Shown here: piece after piece, positions 1 to 8,180 of the stretch
How the letters are laid out: the number at the start of each line of letters is the position of its first letter
How positions within the stretch are numbered: position 1 is the stretch's first letter
Source: an uncultured Bacilli bacterium
GTDB lineage: Bacteria > Bacillota_I > Bacilli_A > RFN20 > CAG-449
Direction: 5' to 3'
Assembly (NCBI GenBank): GCA_947593895.1
Contig: CANQDY010000018.1
Location: 1-14,213, forward strand
Length of the DNA: 14,213 bases
Position numbers and translations under genes: made by a program
Notes under the pieces: generated by a model
Database searches by the model: none
Told to the model about the DNA's origin: nothing
The model's input: the letters and a program-made list of their open reading frames with translations, nothing else

Positions 1-2
1 TT

Positions 3-44
3 TCTCATCGTGATATTAAACTTCTTCTTGATACTGAGTTTTAA
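3..44 (+). CDS. 3' end of an unidentified gene (partial at window edge)
   Basis: A reading frame is open from the left edge and ends in TAA at 42-44, giving the C-terminal residues SHRDIKLLLDTEF. Eleven of the 13 sense codons end in T, as in AT-rich coding DNA, and a hairpin begins exactly at the stop codon. The rest of the gene lies outside the window, so the family cannot be recognised. A competing frame from base 1 gives a hydrophobic peptide ending at 90, which I consider less likely. Confidence 0.35.
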   Translation, partial: SHRDIKLLLDTEF

Positions 45-64
45 CACCACATTTATGGGGTGTT
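43..64 (+). terminator. Hairpin at the stop codon of the left-edge gene, possible terminator
   Basis: AACACC (43-48) pairs with GGTGTT (59-64), and CAT (50-52) pairs with ATG (55-57) across a 2-nt loop, with one A/G mismatch between the two helices. The hairpin overlaps the TAA at 42-44. There is no proper T-tract afterwards (only three Ts within the arm), so intrinsic termination is uncertain. The arrangement resembles the clear stop-codon terminator at 13353-13378. Confidence 0.35.
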
Positions 65-569
65 TACCAAAGTCAGGATTTATAATTTAATAAATAAGGA
101 TATTTTTGTCAATAATAATTAGACTTGGTTAAAAAATAATAGTTAAATGATAAATTAAATTCCGTTTATAATTATTTTATAACTAAATACCTAATATTTC
201 ATTTAATGATATCTTCCTTTATAGTAAATTTCATTAAATAAATCATATAAATCTTAAAAAATTATATATAATATCTTAAAACTATATCCAAAATTTTCTA
301 TTGTCCTTTGTTTCAGTTTTTTGTTTTTGAATCACAATATCCATACATTATTATAATTTTATTTTTATTTTCTATCCACGAACTTATGTATATTTTCAAA
401 TCAAAAATGCTGCCTCGCCTTTTATAAATTAATAATGCATAGCATATAAATATATTTATTTTTTGCAAAAAAAAATGAATTTAGCCATTATAATTTTTCA
501 TATTTATATTAGTTTATTTTATAAAATAACTTTGTCTAAAATACAACAACAATTACAAAACACAGTCTT

Positions 570-1420
570 CCTAATCTATTAAAAAACTATTAATATTATC
601 TCTTTTAAAATAAACAAATCTAGCGATAAAGGTATATATTTCACCTTTTCATTTTGTTTATAAAGGAAGATAATGATAAGAAAAATTTTTCAATAGGATA
701 TATGAGCATTTCTTTTTAATTCTAAGACCCTTAATCAACTGAAATATATGAATAAATTGCTCATTTTTTAATTTTAATTACATTGCATCAATGGCAATTT
801 GATTATAAAGATAATCTAACTCTTGTTTTTTTAGTCAATCGTACAATTTCACTCTCATAAAAAGAATAAGGATTAAAGAACCTTTTAAAAACAATTAATC
901 TTAATTGATGGTAAATCATCTACAAACGTAATTTCATTTCAAAATCAATTTTAAAAATCAAGCGTTAAAATATATCTATATTCAGGTTATGTATAATAGA
1001 AACTAAAGTATCAAAAGAATCTCTGGAGATAAAGTTTTTTTAATAGTCATATCACAAATAGAATCACATGAACATAGTGATTAAAAACTAATTTAATATA
1101 AGATTCATCATTATCATACTTAACAAAAGATACTATAAAAATTAAAGCTCTATGTAGAAAATGATAAATTAAAAGACTTAATCCATATTCTAAATAAACA
1201 ACATTAACATCCGAGATCTTTTAGAAATTAGGCCTTTTATAGAATCAATAAAACCAATAAAATCTTGTACTAAACTGGATAAATTTTGTCTTTGACTCTT
1301 TTTTGAAATTATTTGATAGACATTATATTTATAATCTATTTTACAATCTTCAAATTATCGCTTTTTATAAGAAATTAGTTAATTTCTTATAAAATATATG
1401 ATACATTTACGTTAATCATT
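570..1420 (-). pseudogene. Possible heavily decayed coding sequence, family unrecognised
   Basis: Read on the minus strand, successive open segments in shifting frames look protein-like. The first contains NLSSLVQDFIGFIDSIKGL (about 1230-1290). The next contains YDNDESYIKLVFNHYVHVI (about 1050-1110). A later one contains QELDYLYNQIAIDAM (781-825), and after one in-frame stop it continues with LKNEQFIHIFQLIKGL. The segments are separated by stops and apparent +/-1 shifts. Each is only 30-50 codons, a length that can arise by chance at this base composition, so the case rests on their order, common strand and amino-acid composition. I recognise no motif. Confidence 0.25.
1363..1394. repeat. Perfect 15-bp inverted repeat with 2-nt spacer
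   Basis: The left arm TTTTATAAGAAATTA (1363-1377) is the exact reverse complement of TAATTTCTTATAAAA (1380-1394), separated by GT. It is the longest near-contiguous palindrome I found in the window. As RNA it would form a stable A/U-rich hairpin with almost no loop. As DNA it could be a dimer-protein binding site. No intact gene adjoins it; the decayed coding traces begin just to its left. Confidence 0.75.
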
Positions 1421-1563
1421 TCAAGACAAAAAAATTTAATTTTATTCAAGCATTATTTTTTTACAAATTTGTAATATATTTGCTTTAATATAGTTTTTGC
1501 AATATTTTTATAAACTTACTTTATGTTATTTATTTCGGTTAATTAGTAATTATTTCTATTTTT

Positions 1564-3033
1564 TTAATTTTTATTTTTAAATAATTTGTTTTTTTTCTTC
1601 TTTAAATCTTGCTTAAGTTCCAAAATAAACTTATTTTTTGAAAGTAACAAAACTATAATTAAGTAAATTAAATATACACTAATACCTATTAATATTTCTA
1701 AAATCAAATTTAAAATACTAGTGTCTACATAAAATTTAAATGTTAAGACTACTAAAAACATTATTATACTACCTGGTAAGAAAATTAATGAATTTTTTAA
1801 ATAATTCAAAATGTTTATATGTTTTCTAGCAACAAAAGTTTCAAAAATACAAACAAAACCTTCTGCAAAAATTGTTCCTATTACCGCACCAATTGATCCT
1901 AAATGCGGAATTAAAATTAAATTTACAATTATATTTATTAATGCACCAGAAAACAGAGATAAAATATAAGCCTTATCTCTATGTGATGGAATAAGATATT
2001 GTGTTCTAATAACATTTCCCCAAACATTAAAAAGTAAAACTGGTGAAAGCATAGCAATTAAAGTCCCACTTCTTTCGTAATCTACTCCAAAATATAATGG
2101 TGCAAAATCATCTGCGATAGCAATTATACCAAAAACAATTGGAATCGATATAAACAAAACATAAAACATTGTTTTTTCTATCATTTTTTTATTTTCATCT
2201 TTTTTTCCATTTACAAATAAATTTGTAGTCATTGGCAACATAACCGTACCTATTGCTCTAATAATACTTTTAGGAATCTCTATAACTTTTTCGGAATACT
2301 CATAGAATCCAACTTCCGACTTGTTGCTTAAAATTCCAAGCATAATTTTATCCATATAAGTATAAACACTAACTGCAATAACTGGCAAAAATAAAATTAA
2401 ATTTGGCTTAAAATGAGAAATAATTTCTTGAAACGATATCTTAACAAACTTTATTTTTTTTAATAAGAACGGCCATACTATTAATTCTGACACTAAATAA
2501 CCAACTGACATAATAAGTGTATAAATCCACAAATCGTCAGGTGATTTGACAAAAATAAAAACAAGCAAAAATTTTGTAATTTTTACCAAAACATTTCGAA
2601 AAACAGTTGTTTTAAACTCTTCAATACCAAAAAAGAACCATGTTATATCAAAAATTGAAGAAGCAACATAAACACTTAAAATTAAAACAATTTGCCAATC
2701 ATCATTTGCAATAAAAACTGAATAAAAAATATATAATATAAATACAAATGAAGAAATTATCAAATGAAAATATAATAGCGAACAAAAAGCTTTATTTAAA
2801 TTATTTTCATCATCCTTTACACTTGCAATCAATCTATTGCCATACATTGAAATACCTAAATTAGCAAAAATTACAAAGTAATTTGCTATTGAAAAATTAT
2901 AAGAATATATTCCAGTACTATATGCTCCTAGAGTTCTTGATAAATATGGTGATAAAATTAATGGCAAAAAAACTATCAATACTTGATAAGTTACATTATA
3001 AAATAAATTTCTTCCAATTTTACGCTTTTTCAT
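1564..3033 (-). CDS. Wzx-like polysaccharide flippase (oligosaccharide repeat-unit transporter)
   Basis: This 489-residue polytopic membrane protein belongs to the polysaccharide_synt/MVF/MATE-like superfamily. It begins with the typical LFYNVTYQVLIVFLPLILSPYLSRTLG, a first transmembrane helix followed by the YLSRTLGA loop, and continues with GIYSYNFSIANYF. There are about 12-14 hydrophobic segments, a central charged loop (about 235-265, with SEKVIEIPKSIIRAIGTVMLP) and a lysine-rich tail. Length is normal for Wzx. In Wzy-dependent pathways this family moves undecaprenyl-linked repeat units to the outer face of the membrane. The ATG is supported by AAGGAG at 3042-3047, eight bases upstream. 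It is the last intact gene of the minus-strand cluster, downstream of the Caps_synth pseudogene and likely cotranscribed with wzy. The substrate cannot be predicted. Assignment to the flippase family is secure. Confidence 0.9.
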   Translation of the reverse strand: MKKRKIGRNLFYNVTYQVLIVFLPLILSPYLSRTLGAYSTGIYSYNFSIANYFVIFANLGISMYGNRLIASVKDDENNLNKAFCSLLYFHLIISSFVFILYIFYSVFIANDDWQIVLILSVYVASSIFDITWFFFGIEEFKTTVFRNVLVKITKFLLVFIFVKSPDDLWIYTLIMSVGYLVSELIVWPFLLKKIKFVKISFQEIISHFKPNLILFLPVIAVSVYTYMDKIMLGILSNKSEVGFYEYSEKVIEIPKSIIRAIGTVMLPMTTNLFVNGKKDENKKMIEKTMFYVLFISIPIVFGIIAIADDFAPLYFGVDYERSGTLIAMLSPVLLFNVWGNVIRTQYLIPSHRDKAYILSLFSGALINIIVNLILIPHLGSIGAVIGTIFAEGFVCIFETFVARKHINILNYLKNSLIFLPGSIIMFLVVLTFKFYVDTSILNLILEILIGISVYLIYLIIVLLLSKNKFILELKQDLKKKKNKLFKNKN

Positions 3034-3065
3034 TAATCAATCTCCTTAATTTAGTAATAATAAAA

Positions 3066-3544
3066 TCAATTTTGATTATTCTTATTAATTTTAGTTTTCA
3101 GATTTAATTTATAAACAAAGGTTTTTTACATAAAATCATATTTGCCTTCACCAAAATTCGTATTAATTATTTTATTTATCGCTAAAGTATAAGTATTAGT
3201 ATATAAAAGAATATTTTCAAAATAACTTGTTATCTCTTAAAAAAATAAAGTTAAAAATAAAGTAATTAATGTTGGAATTATATTTTTTCAAAAAATCAAA
3301 GATAGGATTAAATAATAATTTACGTATTTTATTTTTTGGTTTTGCAAGAATAAACCATGAATAATATTTTATTTTAGGTTCAATTTTATAATTACTAAAT
3401 AAAAATAAATCTTGTGTAAATATTTCTTCTGGGATTTCCAAACAATAATAACATATTGTTATCAGATCAAGCACCACCATATTTGATTAGCAAACATAAT
3501 CTAAGTATGTCAGAAAAATGAGTATTAGTTATCTCTTTTTCCAT
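3066..3544 (-). pseudogene. Frameshifted and truncated Caps_synth (GT32-like) glycosyltransferase
   Basis: Three pieces in different frames reconstruct the C-terminal half of a capsular polysaccharide synthesis glycosyltransferase (Caps_synth, DXD type). The first (from the ATG at 3544) reads EITNTHFSDILRLCLLIKYGGA and stops where the family has its YGG-x-x-x-DA motif. The second (3217-3480) carries EIPEEIFTQDLFLFSNYKI, YSWFILAKPKNK and NYFIFNFIF, matching the family's PEEIF, dFFsF, W-x-x-F-x-x-A and DYF-x-x-D stretches. The third, ending at the TGA at 3066, contains KTFVYKLNLKTK, like the conserved C-terminal KL-x-K, and has an internal stop. The N-terminal part is missing: the preceding licD-like gene ends at 3572. 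The DXD site falls in the broken region, so no active enzyme is expected. Names follow my memory of the family pattern. Confidence 0.7.
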
Positions 3545-3571
3545 TTTGTAATTAATTGAAAACGTATAAAA

Positions 3572-4429
3572 TCAAAATTTATTTTCTTGGCTACTCTCTT
3601 TTTCATTTTCTTCGTTTTTTTCATCTGGTAACTTTATTAAAAGAGCATTGTGTGTAAAATTATATCTTTCGCTTTCTTTAGGATACTCTAAATAATTTCC
3701 ATACACTCTTTTTAAATATGCGTCAAAATCATCAAAAGAAGTAAATGTAGTACTTTCGAAAATATAATTTCTTTTCTTTTCTAGCATTTTTTGTGTTATT
3801 AACTCTTTTCCAGAACCACCACACGCTCGATACAAGTCCGATTCAGTGTTATTATATTTTTGTGATTCAATAAGATATTTTTCTTTTAATCGCAATTTTG
3901 AACAAGGGTAAATAAATGAAATACTTTTTTTGATAATTCCAAGAAATTTATTTTTTGATGGAATTTTATATTTACCATAAATCAAAAATGTATACTTCCT
4001 AAGCTTCTTTTTTTGTTTTTTTTGCTGTTTTATATCTAAAGGGACTTTATCTAATGCAAAAATATCCACAAATAATTCATGAAATACTTTTAAGTTTTTG
4101 TTACTTTTTTCAACAAATTCAGTATTCTTATACTTAATTTTTAAAAATGGTAAAAAATTATTTTTATCAAGATAGCAAATATCTAAGCGATAATTTTCAT
4201 TTAAATCTTGTTGACACGCTAATATGAATCTTTCACAATCAACTCTTTTAATAGCGATATCAACATCATCATCCCAAGGAATAAAACCTTTGTGACGAAC
4301 AGCGCCCAAAAGCGTTCCTCCAATTAAATAATAATCTATTCTATTTTTTTCACATAGTCTTTTGATTTCAATCATCATTTCCAGCTGATAAATATGCATT
4401 TTTTGATAAATTTTTTTTATATCTTCCAT
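3572..4429 (-). CDS. LicD-family phosphotransferase
   Basis: This 285-residue cytoplasmic protein has the LicD nucleotidyltransferase-fold signature near the N-terminus: GGTLLGAVRHKGF at 37-49, then IPWDDDVDIAI at 50-60, whose acidic cluster is the presumed metal site. The family moves phosphocholine or polyol phosphates from CDP donors to surface glycans. A second block, FHELFVDIFALDKVP, fits the family's D-x-F-x-D region. The C-terminus ends in a Glu/Lys/Asn-rich low-complexity tail. The start lies nine bases after the TagF-like gene's stop, and an AAAGGA about 14 bases upstream sits inside that gene, suggesting coupled translation. Placed beside a CDP-glycerol transferase and opposite a CDP-glycerol-type supply module, it may use a CDP-polyol; choline is the alternative. 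The family call is firm, the substrate unknown. Confidence 0.88.
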   Translation of the reverse strand: MEDIKKIYQKMHIYQLEMMIEIKRLCEKNRIDYYLIGGTLLGAVRHKGFIPWDDDVDIAIKRVDCERFILACQQDLNENYRLDICYLDKNNFLPFLKIKYKNTEFVEKSNKNLKVFHELFVDIFALDKVPLDIKQQKKQKKKLRKYTFLIYGKYKIPSKNKFLGIIKKSISFIYPCSKLRLKEKYLIESQKYNNTESDLYRACGGSGKELITQKMLEKKRNYIFESTTFTSFDDFDAYLKRVYGNYLEYPKESERYNFTHNALLIKLPDEKNEENEKESSQENKF

Positions 4430-4438
4430 ACTTTATAA

Positions 4439-5578
4439 TTAAATCCTTTCAATAAATTCAACTAATCGTTTAGCGGCATTACCATCATCAAATATTTTAA
4501 ATCCTTTTTTAAAATCTGTCAGCATTATTTTATATGATTCAATATCAAATTTATCAATCAAATCAATCAAATCATTAAAATTGTATGCGTGAGGAAAAGG
4601 AAGTTTATCTAATTCAAAATTTAAACCTCTGTCTTTGTTATAATTGTAATAATCAGGAACGTATAAACAAATAGGTCGATCTAAATAAAAATATTCAAAT
4701 ATTATACTTGAGTAATCTGTTATTAAAAAATCTGTAATACACAATGTTTCGTATATATCCATAACATCATCTGTCACTAATAATGCATCTTCAAAAGATA
4801 ATTTCTCTTTAAATTTAAGCATTTCTGGATGCAATCGTAAAATAAACTTCCAATCGTCATTGGTTTTATTTTTTAAAATATCCAAAATTTTTTTGAAATT
4901 TAAATTAAAAAAATCAATACTCCCATTATCTCTAAAAGTAGGTGCATAACAAACAATCTTTGTATTATTATTAATTTTAAGAAGACTTTTCAATTGTTTT
5001 ATTTTTTCATTTGTAATATTAAAAAAAATGTCGTTTCTCGGCAATCCTATTTCTAAAATAGGTCCTTTATATTTAAAATCTTTTCGATACATATTTGAGC
5101 AAAAGTCACTATTAGAAACGTAATAATTAGCTGATTTTGCACTATGTAAAATATTTTTTTTATTCAAAAATCGTAAATTATTTCCACTAAAACCAATTTT
5201 TTTAAAAGCTATTCCACCATGCCAAGTTTCAATATAAATCTGTTTTCTTCTTTTTTTTAAATACAAAGGCAATCTAACATTAGAAATTATAAATTTAGAA
5301 GTATAAAAGCACACAAACTCTAAAATAGTTTTATTTTTTATTTTATGAACAGGCACAATATTATCATCAATATTATTTAATTTCCAATATATATCATATT
5401 TTTCTTTTTTTTGTAATTCTAAAACTAAATATTTAGGGCTATCACTAAATCCCAAGCCTCCAAAATTATCAATAAAAATTTTATTATTCTTAATTGGCAG
5501 TAACCTTAGTGGAAAAGTAAAAAATATTATCAATTTACAAGTTAAAAAATACAATTTTGCTTTTATATTTCTTCTCAT
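4439..5578 (-). CDS. CDP-glycerol glycerophosphotransferase (TagB/TagF family)
   Basis: This 379-residue enzyme carries the Glyphos_transf signatures in order: an N-terminal hydrophobic, basic stretch (5-28) suited to peripheral membrane attachment, WHGG (119-122), GLPRND (178-183), YAPTFRD (211-217), LRLHP (247-251) and TDYSSIIFEY (287-296) followed by RPI. The two histidines and the TDYSS loop are the expected catalytic and CDP-glycerol-binding elements. The family transfers glycerol phosphate (some members ribitol phosphate) from the CDP-activated donor onto a lipid-linked acceptor at the inner membrane face. Its ATG overlaps the wzy stop as ATGA (5575-5578). The size suits a single-transfer capsule enzyme such as pneumococcal WchX rather than the larger poly-glycerophosphate polymerases. 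The divergent 7152-9712 module is its likely donor source. Confidence 0.9.
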   Translation of the reverse strand: MRRNIKAKLYFLTCKLIIFFTFPLRLLPIKNNKIFIDNFGGLGFSDSPKYLVLELQKKEKYDIYWKLNNIDDNIVPVHKIKNKTILEFVCFYTSKFIISNVRLPLYLKKRRKQIYIETWHGGIAFKKIGFSGNNLRFLNKKNILHSAKSANYYVSNSDFCSNMYRKDFKYKGPILEIGLPRNDIFFNITNEKIKQLKSLLKINNNTKIVCYAPTFRDNGSIDFFNLNFKKILDILKNKTNDDWKFILRLHPEMLKFKEKLSFEDALLVTDDVMDIYETLCITDFLITDYSSIIFEYFYLDRPICLYVPDYYNYNKDRGLNFELDKLPFPHAYNFNDLIDLIDKFDIESYKIMLTDFKKGFKIFDDGNAAKRLVEFIERI

Positions 5579-6759
5579 TTAATCATACACTCCTTATTTG
5601 TTTTTTGATCAGTAACAGCCATATAATAAACAAACATAAAAAATATTGTCCAGGCACCCATATTAGTAAGGAACTGTGATATTACTAATTCTAAAATAAG
5701 ATATAAAGCCATAAATAAAGTTATATAATTCTTTCTTCCAATTCTAAGAATAGAATTAATATAAAGGAACACACTTACAATAGAACATTCTAAATATAAC
5801 ATCAAAATATCACAATGCATAGAAACTAAATCTATTGAACTATTATTTTTATTTAGAAAATTGCTTATTGAACCAAATCCGTTATAATGGCCATTCATTC
5901 CATTTAATACTGTTTCTATCAAGTCCACTCTTCCCGTTGTGAATTTATCGAGTTCCATACCAAAAGTATTTAAGAAGAATGATTGTCCTCCATCACTAAT
6001 AAGCCATAAAACAATAAATGGAACTAATGTAAAAAATATAACCAGTATTGTAATTAATATTGGGCTAACTTTTCTTTTTGGCAAAAATTTATAAATAAAT
6101 AAAAACACTACGCTTAAAATAAAACTTAGTCTCTTAAAACTAAGTAAACATATCAGTAAACACAAGAAGGCTAATTTTTTATTATTATGACTTCTAAAAA
6201 TTATTAAATAAAATAAAAAATCGTGGGCCAACTTAGTTTCAAAAACAGATGAATTAGAATTAAACCATGTTATTTTTTTTATATTTTCAATGCTAAATTC
6301 GGTAAAAAATTTAAAGGAAAACTGAATAAGACCTCTTGCAAATAAAATATAAAAATAGACAAAAAGATAATCCTTAGGCGTTGTCCAAACCCATAAAATT
6401 GCCACTAAAAATGGAGCAATAAGATATAACAATTGTGAATAAAGATATCCTTTTAAATCATTATTATAAATTTGAACGCCTAAAGAATAAATTAATATAA
6501 AGACTATTGCTAGCATATACAAAAATACATCGTCTTTAAATAACACTTTTTTTAAATCCGTTTTATTAACAATCAATTGTATAAAACAAATTAACATAAA
6601 AAGAAATAAAAAAATAAAATTTATATACCTATTTAAAAAACCCATTATATATATACTATAGGAAAGACAATAAAAAGAAAAGATAAGAACCTTAATATTT
6701 TCTATTACATTGGGTTTAAATTTAAAATTCAATGCTTTGTTTAAAAAACTAGTTTGCAA
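5575..6759 (-). CDS. Wzy-like polysaccharide polymerase (TTG start)
   Basis: This 394-residue integral membrane protein has about ten or more hydrophobic segments and a large polar loop (about 260-310, with GMELDKFTTGRVDLIETVLNG followed by NGFGSISNFL). GR-x-x-L-I and G-x-G-S in that loop are typical of O-antigen polymerase/ligase-like proteins. Wzy joins lipid-linked repeat units on the outer face of the membrane. The start is TTG at 6757-6759, supported by an AGAGGGTG Shine-Dalgarno (6767-6774) seven bases upstream; no nearby ATG has such a site. It is the first gene of the minus-strand cluster and overlaps the glycerophosphotransferase gene by 4 bp. Wzy sequences diverge strongly, so the assignment rests on topology, loop motifs and neighbours. 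Confidence 0.8.
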   Translation of the reverse strand: MQTSFLNKALNFKFKPNVIENIKVLIFSFYCLSYSIYIMGFLNRYINFIFLFLFMLICFIQLIVNKTDLKKVLFKDDVFLYMLAIVFILIYSLGVQIYNNDLKGYLYSQLLYLIAPFLVAILWVWTTPKDYLFVYFYILFARGLIQFSFKFFTEFSIENIKKITWFNSNSSVFETKLAHDFLFYLIIFRSHNNKKLAFLCLLICLLSFKRLSFILSVVFLFIYKFLPKRKVSPILITILVIFFTLVPFIVLWLISDGGQSFFLNTFGMELDKFTTGRVDLIETVLNGMNGHYNGFGSISNFLNKNNSSIDLVSMHCDILMLYLECSIVSVFLYINSILRIGRKNYITLFMALYLILELVISQFLTNMGAWTIFFMFVYYMAVTDQKTNKECMIK

Positions 6760-6841
6760 AATTTATCACCCTCTTCTCAAAATATATTAATTAATTTTAA
6801 AAACCAAAATATATGGTATATTTTTGATATATACAACATAC

Positions 6842-6870
6842 ATTATACAGAAATTTTTTTAAATTACATT
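6842..6870 (-). promoter_or_regulatory. Candidate promoter of the wzy-tagF-licD-wzx cluster
   Basis: On the minus strand a perfect TATAAT -10 (6842-6847) is directly preceded by TG. The hexamer 17 bp upstream is AATGTA, a poor -35. The start would lie near 6835, leaving a leader of about 75 bases before the TTG start. TATAAT is common by chance in such DNA, so confidence is limited. Confidence 0.4.
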
Positions 6871-7009
6871 TAAAATCTTCTTTTTTCAATAATTTGTAAT
6901 CCATTTAATTTATCTTGAATAAAATTAAATTTTAAAAATAGAAAAGAATGATGTAAAATTATAATTTATTAATTAAACAATTAAATGCAACACAAGAAAT
7001 TAATTATTA

Positions 7010-7038
7010 TTGAATTTAAATTTTTTTACGATTATACT
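7010..7038 (+). promoter_or_regulatory. Candidate promoter of the dehydrogenase-nucleotidyltransferase-HAD operon
   Basis: TTGAAT (7010-7015) and TATACT (7033-7038) are separated by exactly 17 bp and match SigA consensus at 4/6 and 5/6 positions. Transcription would begin near 7045, giving a leader of about 105 bases with GAGGA just before the start codon at 7152. Confidence 0.45.
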
Positions 7039-7151
7039 TATTAAGCAAAATAGATTTAAATAGAAAAATCGAAATTTTATGAATCAATAAAAACACTTTT
7101 CCTATTTATTCTATTAGTAATTTAAGCATAATTAATGCAGAGGAAAAAGTT

Positions 7152-8174
7152 ATGATGTTAAATAAATTAATTACTATTGAAAACAATGCCTGGAACGAAT
7201 TTTCACAAATCTCAAAACAATTTAAAAAATTATTAATAATTACTTCTAATGATATATATTCTCTTTTCAAAAAAGAAATTGACAGATGTTTTCTTTTAAA
7301 TAAGCATGAACTATTTTTACTTAATGAATATAGTTATCAACAAGCAACAGAACTTGTACCCCAAATTATCTATAAACATTACGATTGCATTGTATCTATT
7401 GGTGGTGGTTCTGTTAATGATACATGTAAGCTTGTTGCAAAATTAAGTGATGTTTTTTTAATTTCTATTCCAACAACTATATCAAACGATGGTGTTTGTT
7501 CCAATATATCGGTTTTGAAAACAGAAAATTTTAATAGCAGTGGCATACCATCTAAATCTCCAGACATTATATTAATTGATACTCGTGTTATTAAAAATTC
7601 ACCTCAAAAATATCTTAAGGCTGGAATATGCGATATTTTGTCTAATTATACTGCTTTATTCGATTGGAATTTAGCTATAAACAAAAACATGGAATCAAAA
7701 AATGATATCGCCAAAATTATCTCTTCTACTTCCTTTTGGAATCTATTTAATCTTCCATCAAATATTGAAGATGATTTAAAAATAAAAATAATTGCTGAAT
7801 CAATAATACTATCTGGAATTTCGATGGAAATCAAAGGTAATACTCGACCATGTAGTGGTTCAGAACATTTATTTGCGCATTCTATTACTACATATTATCC
7901 ATCAATAAATATTCTTCATGGTTATCTTGTAGGACTTGGTTCTCTCGTGGTTTCTTTGTTTCAAAAACAAAATTATAATAAACTGATTTCATTTTTGAAA
8001 AAAAATAAAATTGATGTTAGACCATCAACATTAGGCATAACTAAAGAGATTTTTATCGATGCTTGGTTAAAAGCAAAAAGCACTAGACCTAATCGTTATA
8101 CAATTTTAAATGAAATTACATTAAATATTGAGTTACTAGCAAATATTTATGATAAAATAGAAAAGGAGGCATAA
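7152..8174 (+). CDS. Glycerol-1-phosphate-dehydrogenase-like enzyme (AraM/EgsA, Fe-ADH family); Gtp1-like
   Basis: This 340-residue NAD(P)-dependent dehydrogenase has the dinucleotide-binding GGGSVND at 84-90, then IPTTISNDGVCSNISVL (106-122), AGICD (157-161), CSGSEHLFAH (234-243) and LHG (255-257). D161, H239 and H256 are the expected metal ligands. The SNDG-x-x-S block and AG-x-x-D are characteristic of AraM/EgsA sn-glycerol-1-phosphate dehydrogenases, which reduce dihydroxyacetone phosphate. The pneumococcal Gtp1, reported as a dihydroxyacetone reductase of the CDP-2-glycerol pathway, fits the context best. GAGGA lies eight bases before ATG 7152; ATG 7155 is an alternative. It is first in a tight operon: the next start is six bases past its stop, and that gene's AGGAGG lies inside this 3' end. 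The family is firm, the exact substrate inferred. Confidence 0.85.
   Translation: MMLNKLITIENNAWNEFSQISKQFKKLLIITSNDIYSLFKKEIDRCFLLNKHELFLLNEYSYQQATELVPQIIYKHYDCIVSIGGGSVNDTCKLVAKLSDVFLISIPTTISNDGVCSNISVLKTENFNSSGIPSKSPDIILIDTRVIKNSPQKYLKAGICDILSNYTALFDWNLAINKNMESKNDIAKIISSTSFWNLFNLPSNIEDDLKIKIIAESIILSGISMEIKGNTRPCSGSEHLFAHSITTYYPSINILHGYLVGLGSLVVSLFQKQNYNKLISFLKKNKIDVRPSTLGITKEIFIDAWLKAKSTRPNRYTILNEITLNIELLANIYDKIEKEA
8164..8169 (+). promoter_or_regulatory. Strong Shine-Dalgarno for the nucleotidyltransferase gene
   Basis: A perfect AGGAGG lies in the last codons of the dehydrogenase gene, 11 bases before ATG 8181. It fixes that start and indicates efficient translation of the second gene of the operon. 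Confidence 0.8.
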
Positions 8175-8180
8175 TAAAAA

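Larger units (their letters stand above)
91..1563. other. Long AT-rich stretch without an intact gene
   Basis: No reading frame of convincing length with a ribosome binding site exists on either strand. The stretch holds a perfect 15-bp inverted repeat (1363-1394) and weak minus-strand coding traces (about 570-1420), listed separately. I see no tRNA-like or rRNA-like sequence, no direct-repeat array and no recognisable transposase. It lies downstream of the flippase gene. A hairpin terminator for that operon is not evident. Confidence 0.6.
6760..7151. promoter_or_regulatory. Divergent intergenic region between wzy and the CDP-glycerol-type module
   Basis: The 392 bp separate two outward-facing gene clusters and hold no gene. 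They carry a minus-strand TATAAT (6842-6847), a plus-strand TTGAAT/TATACT promoter (7010-7038) and the two ribosome binding sites. The DNA is extremely A/T-rich with many short runs. I found no convincing riboswitch-like structure or long palindrome. Confidence 0.6.

Noticed and set aside
2883..3107. 74-codon plus-strand ORF inside the wzx 5' end
   Set aside because: It overlaps the well-supported flippase gene on the opposite strand, has no ribosome binding site and a low-complexity hydrophobic product.
7379..7834. Two 62-codon minus-strand ORFs within the dehydrogenase gene
   Set aside because: They lie antisense to conserved motifs of the real gene and have no family features.
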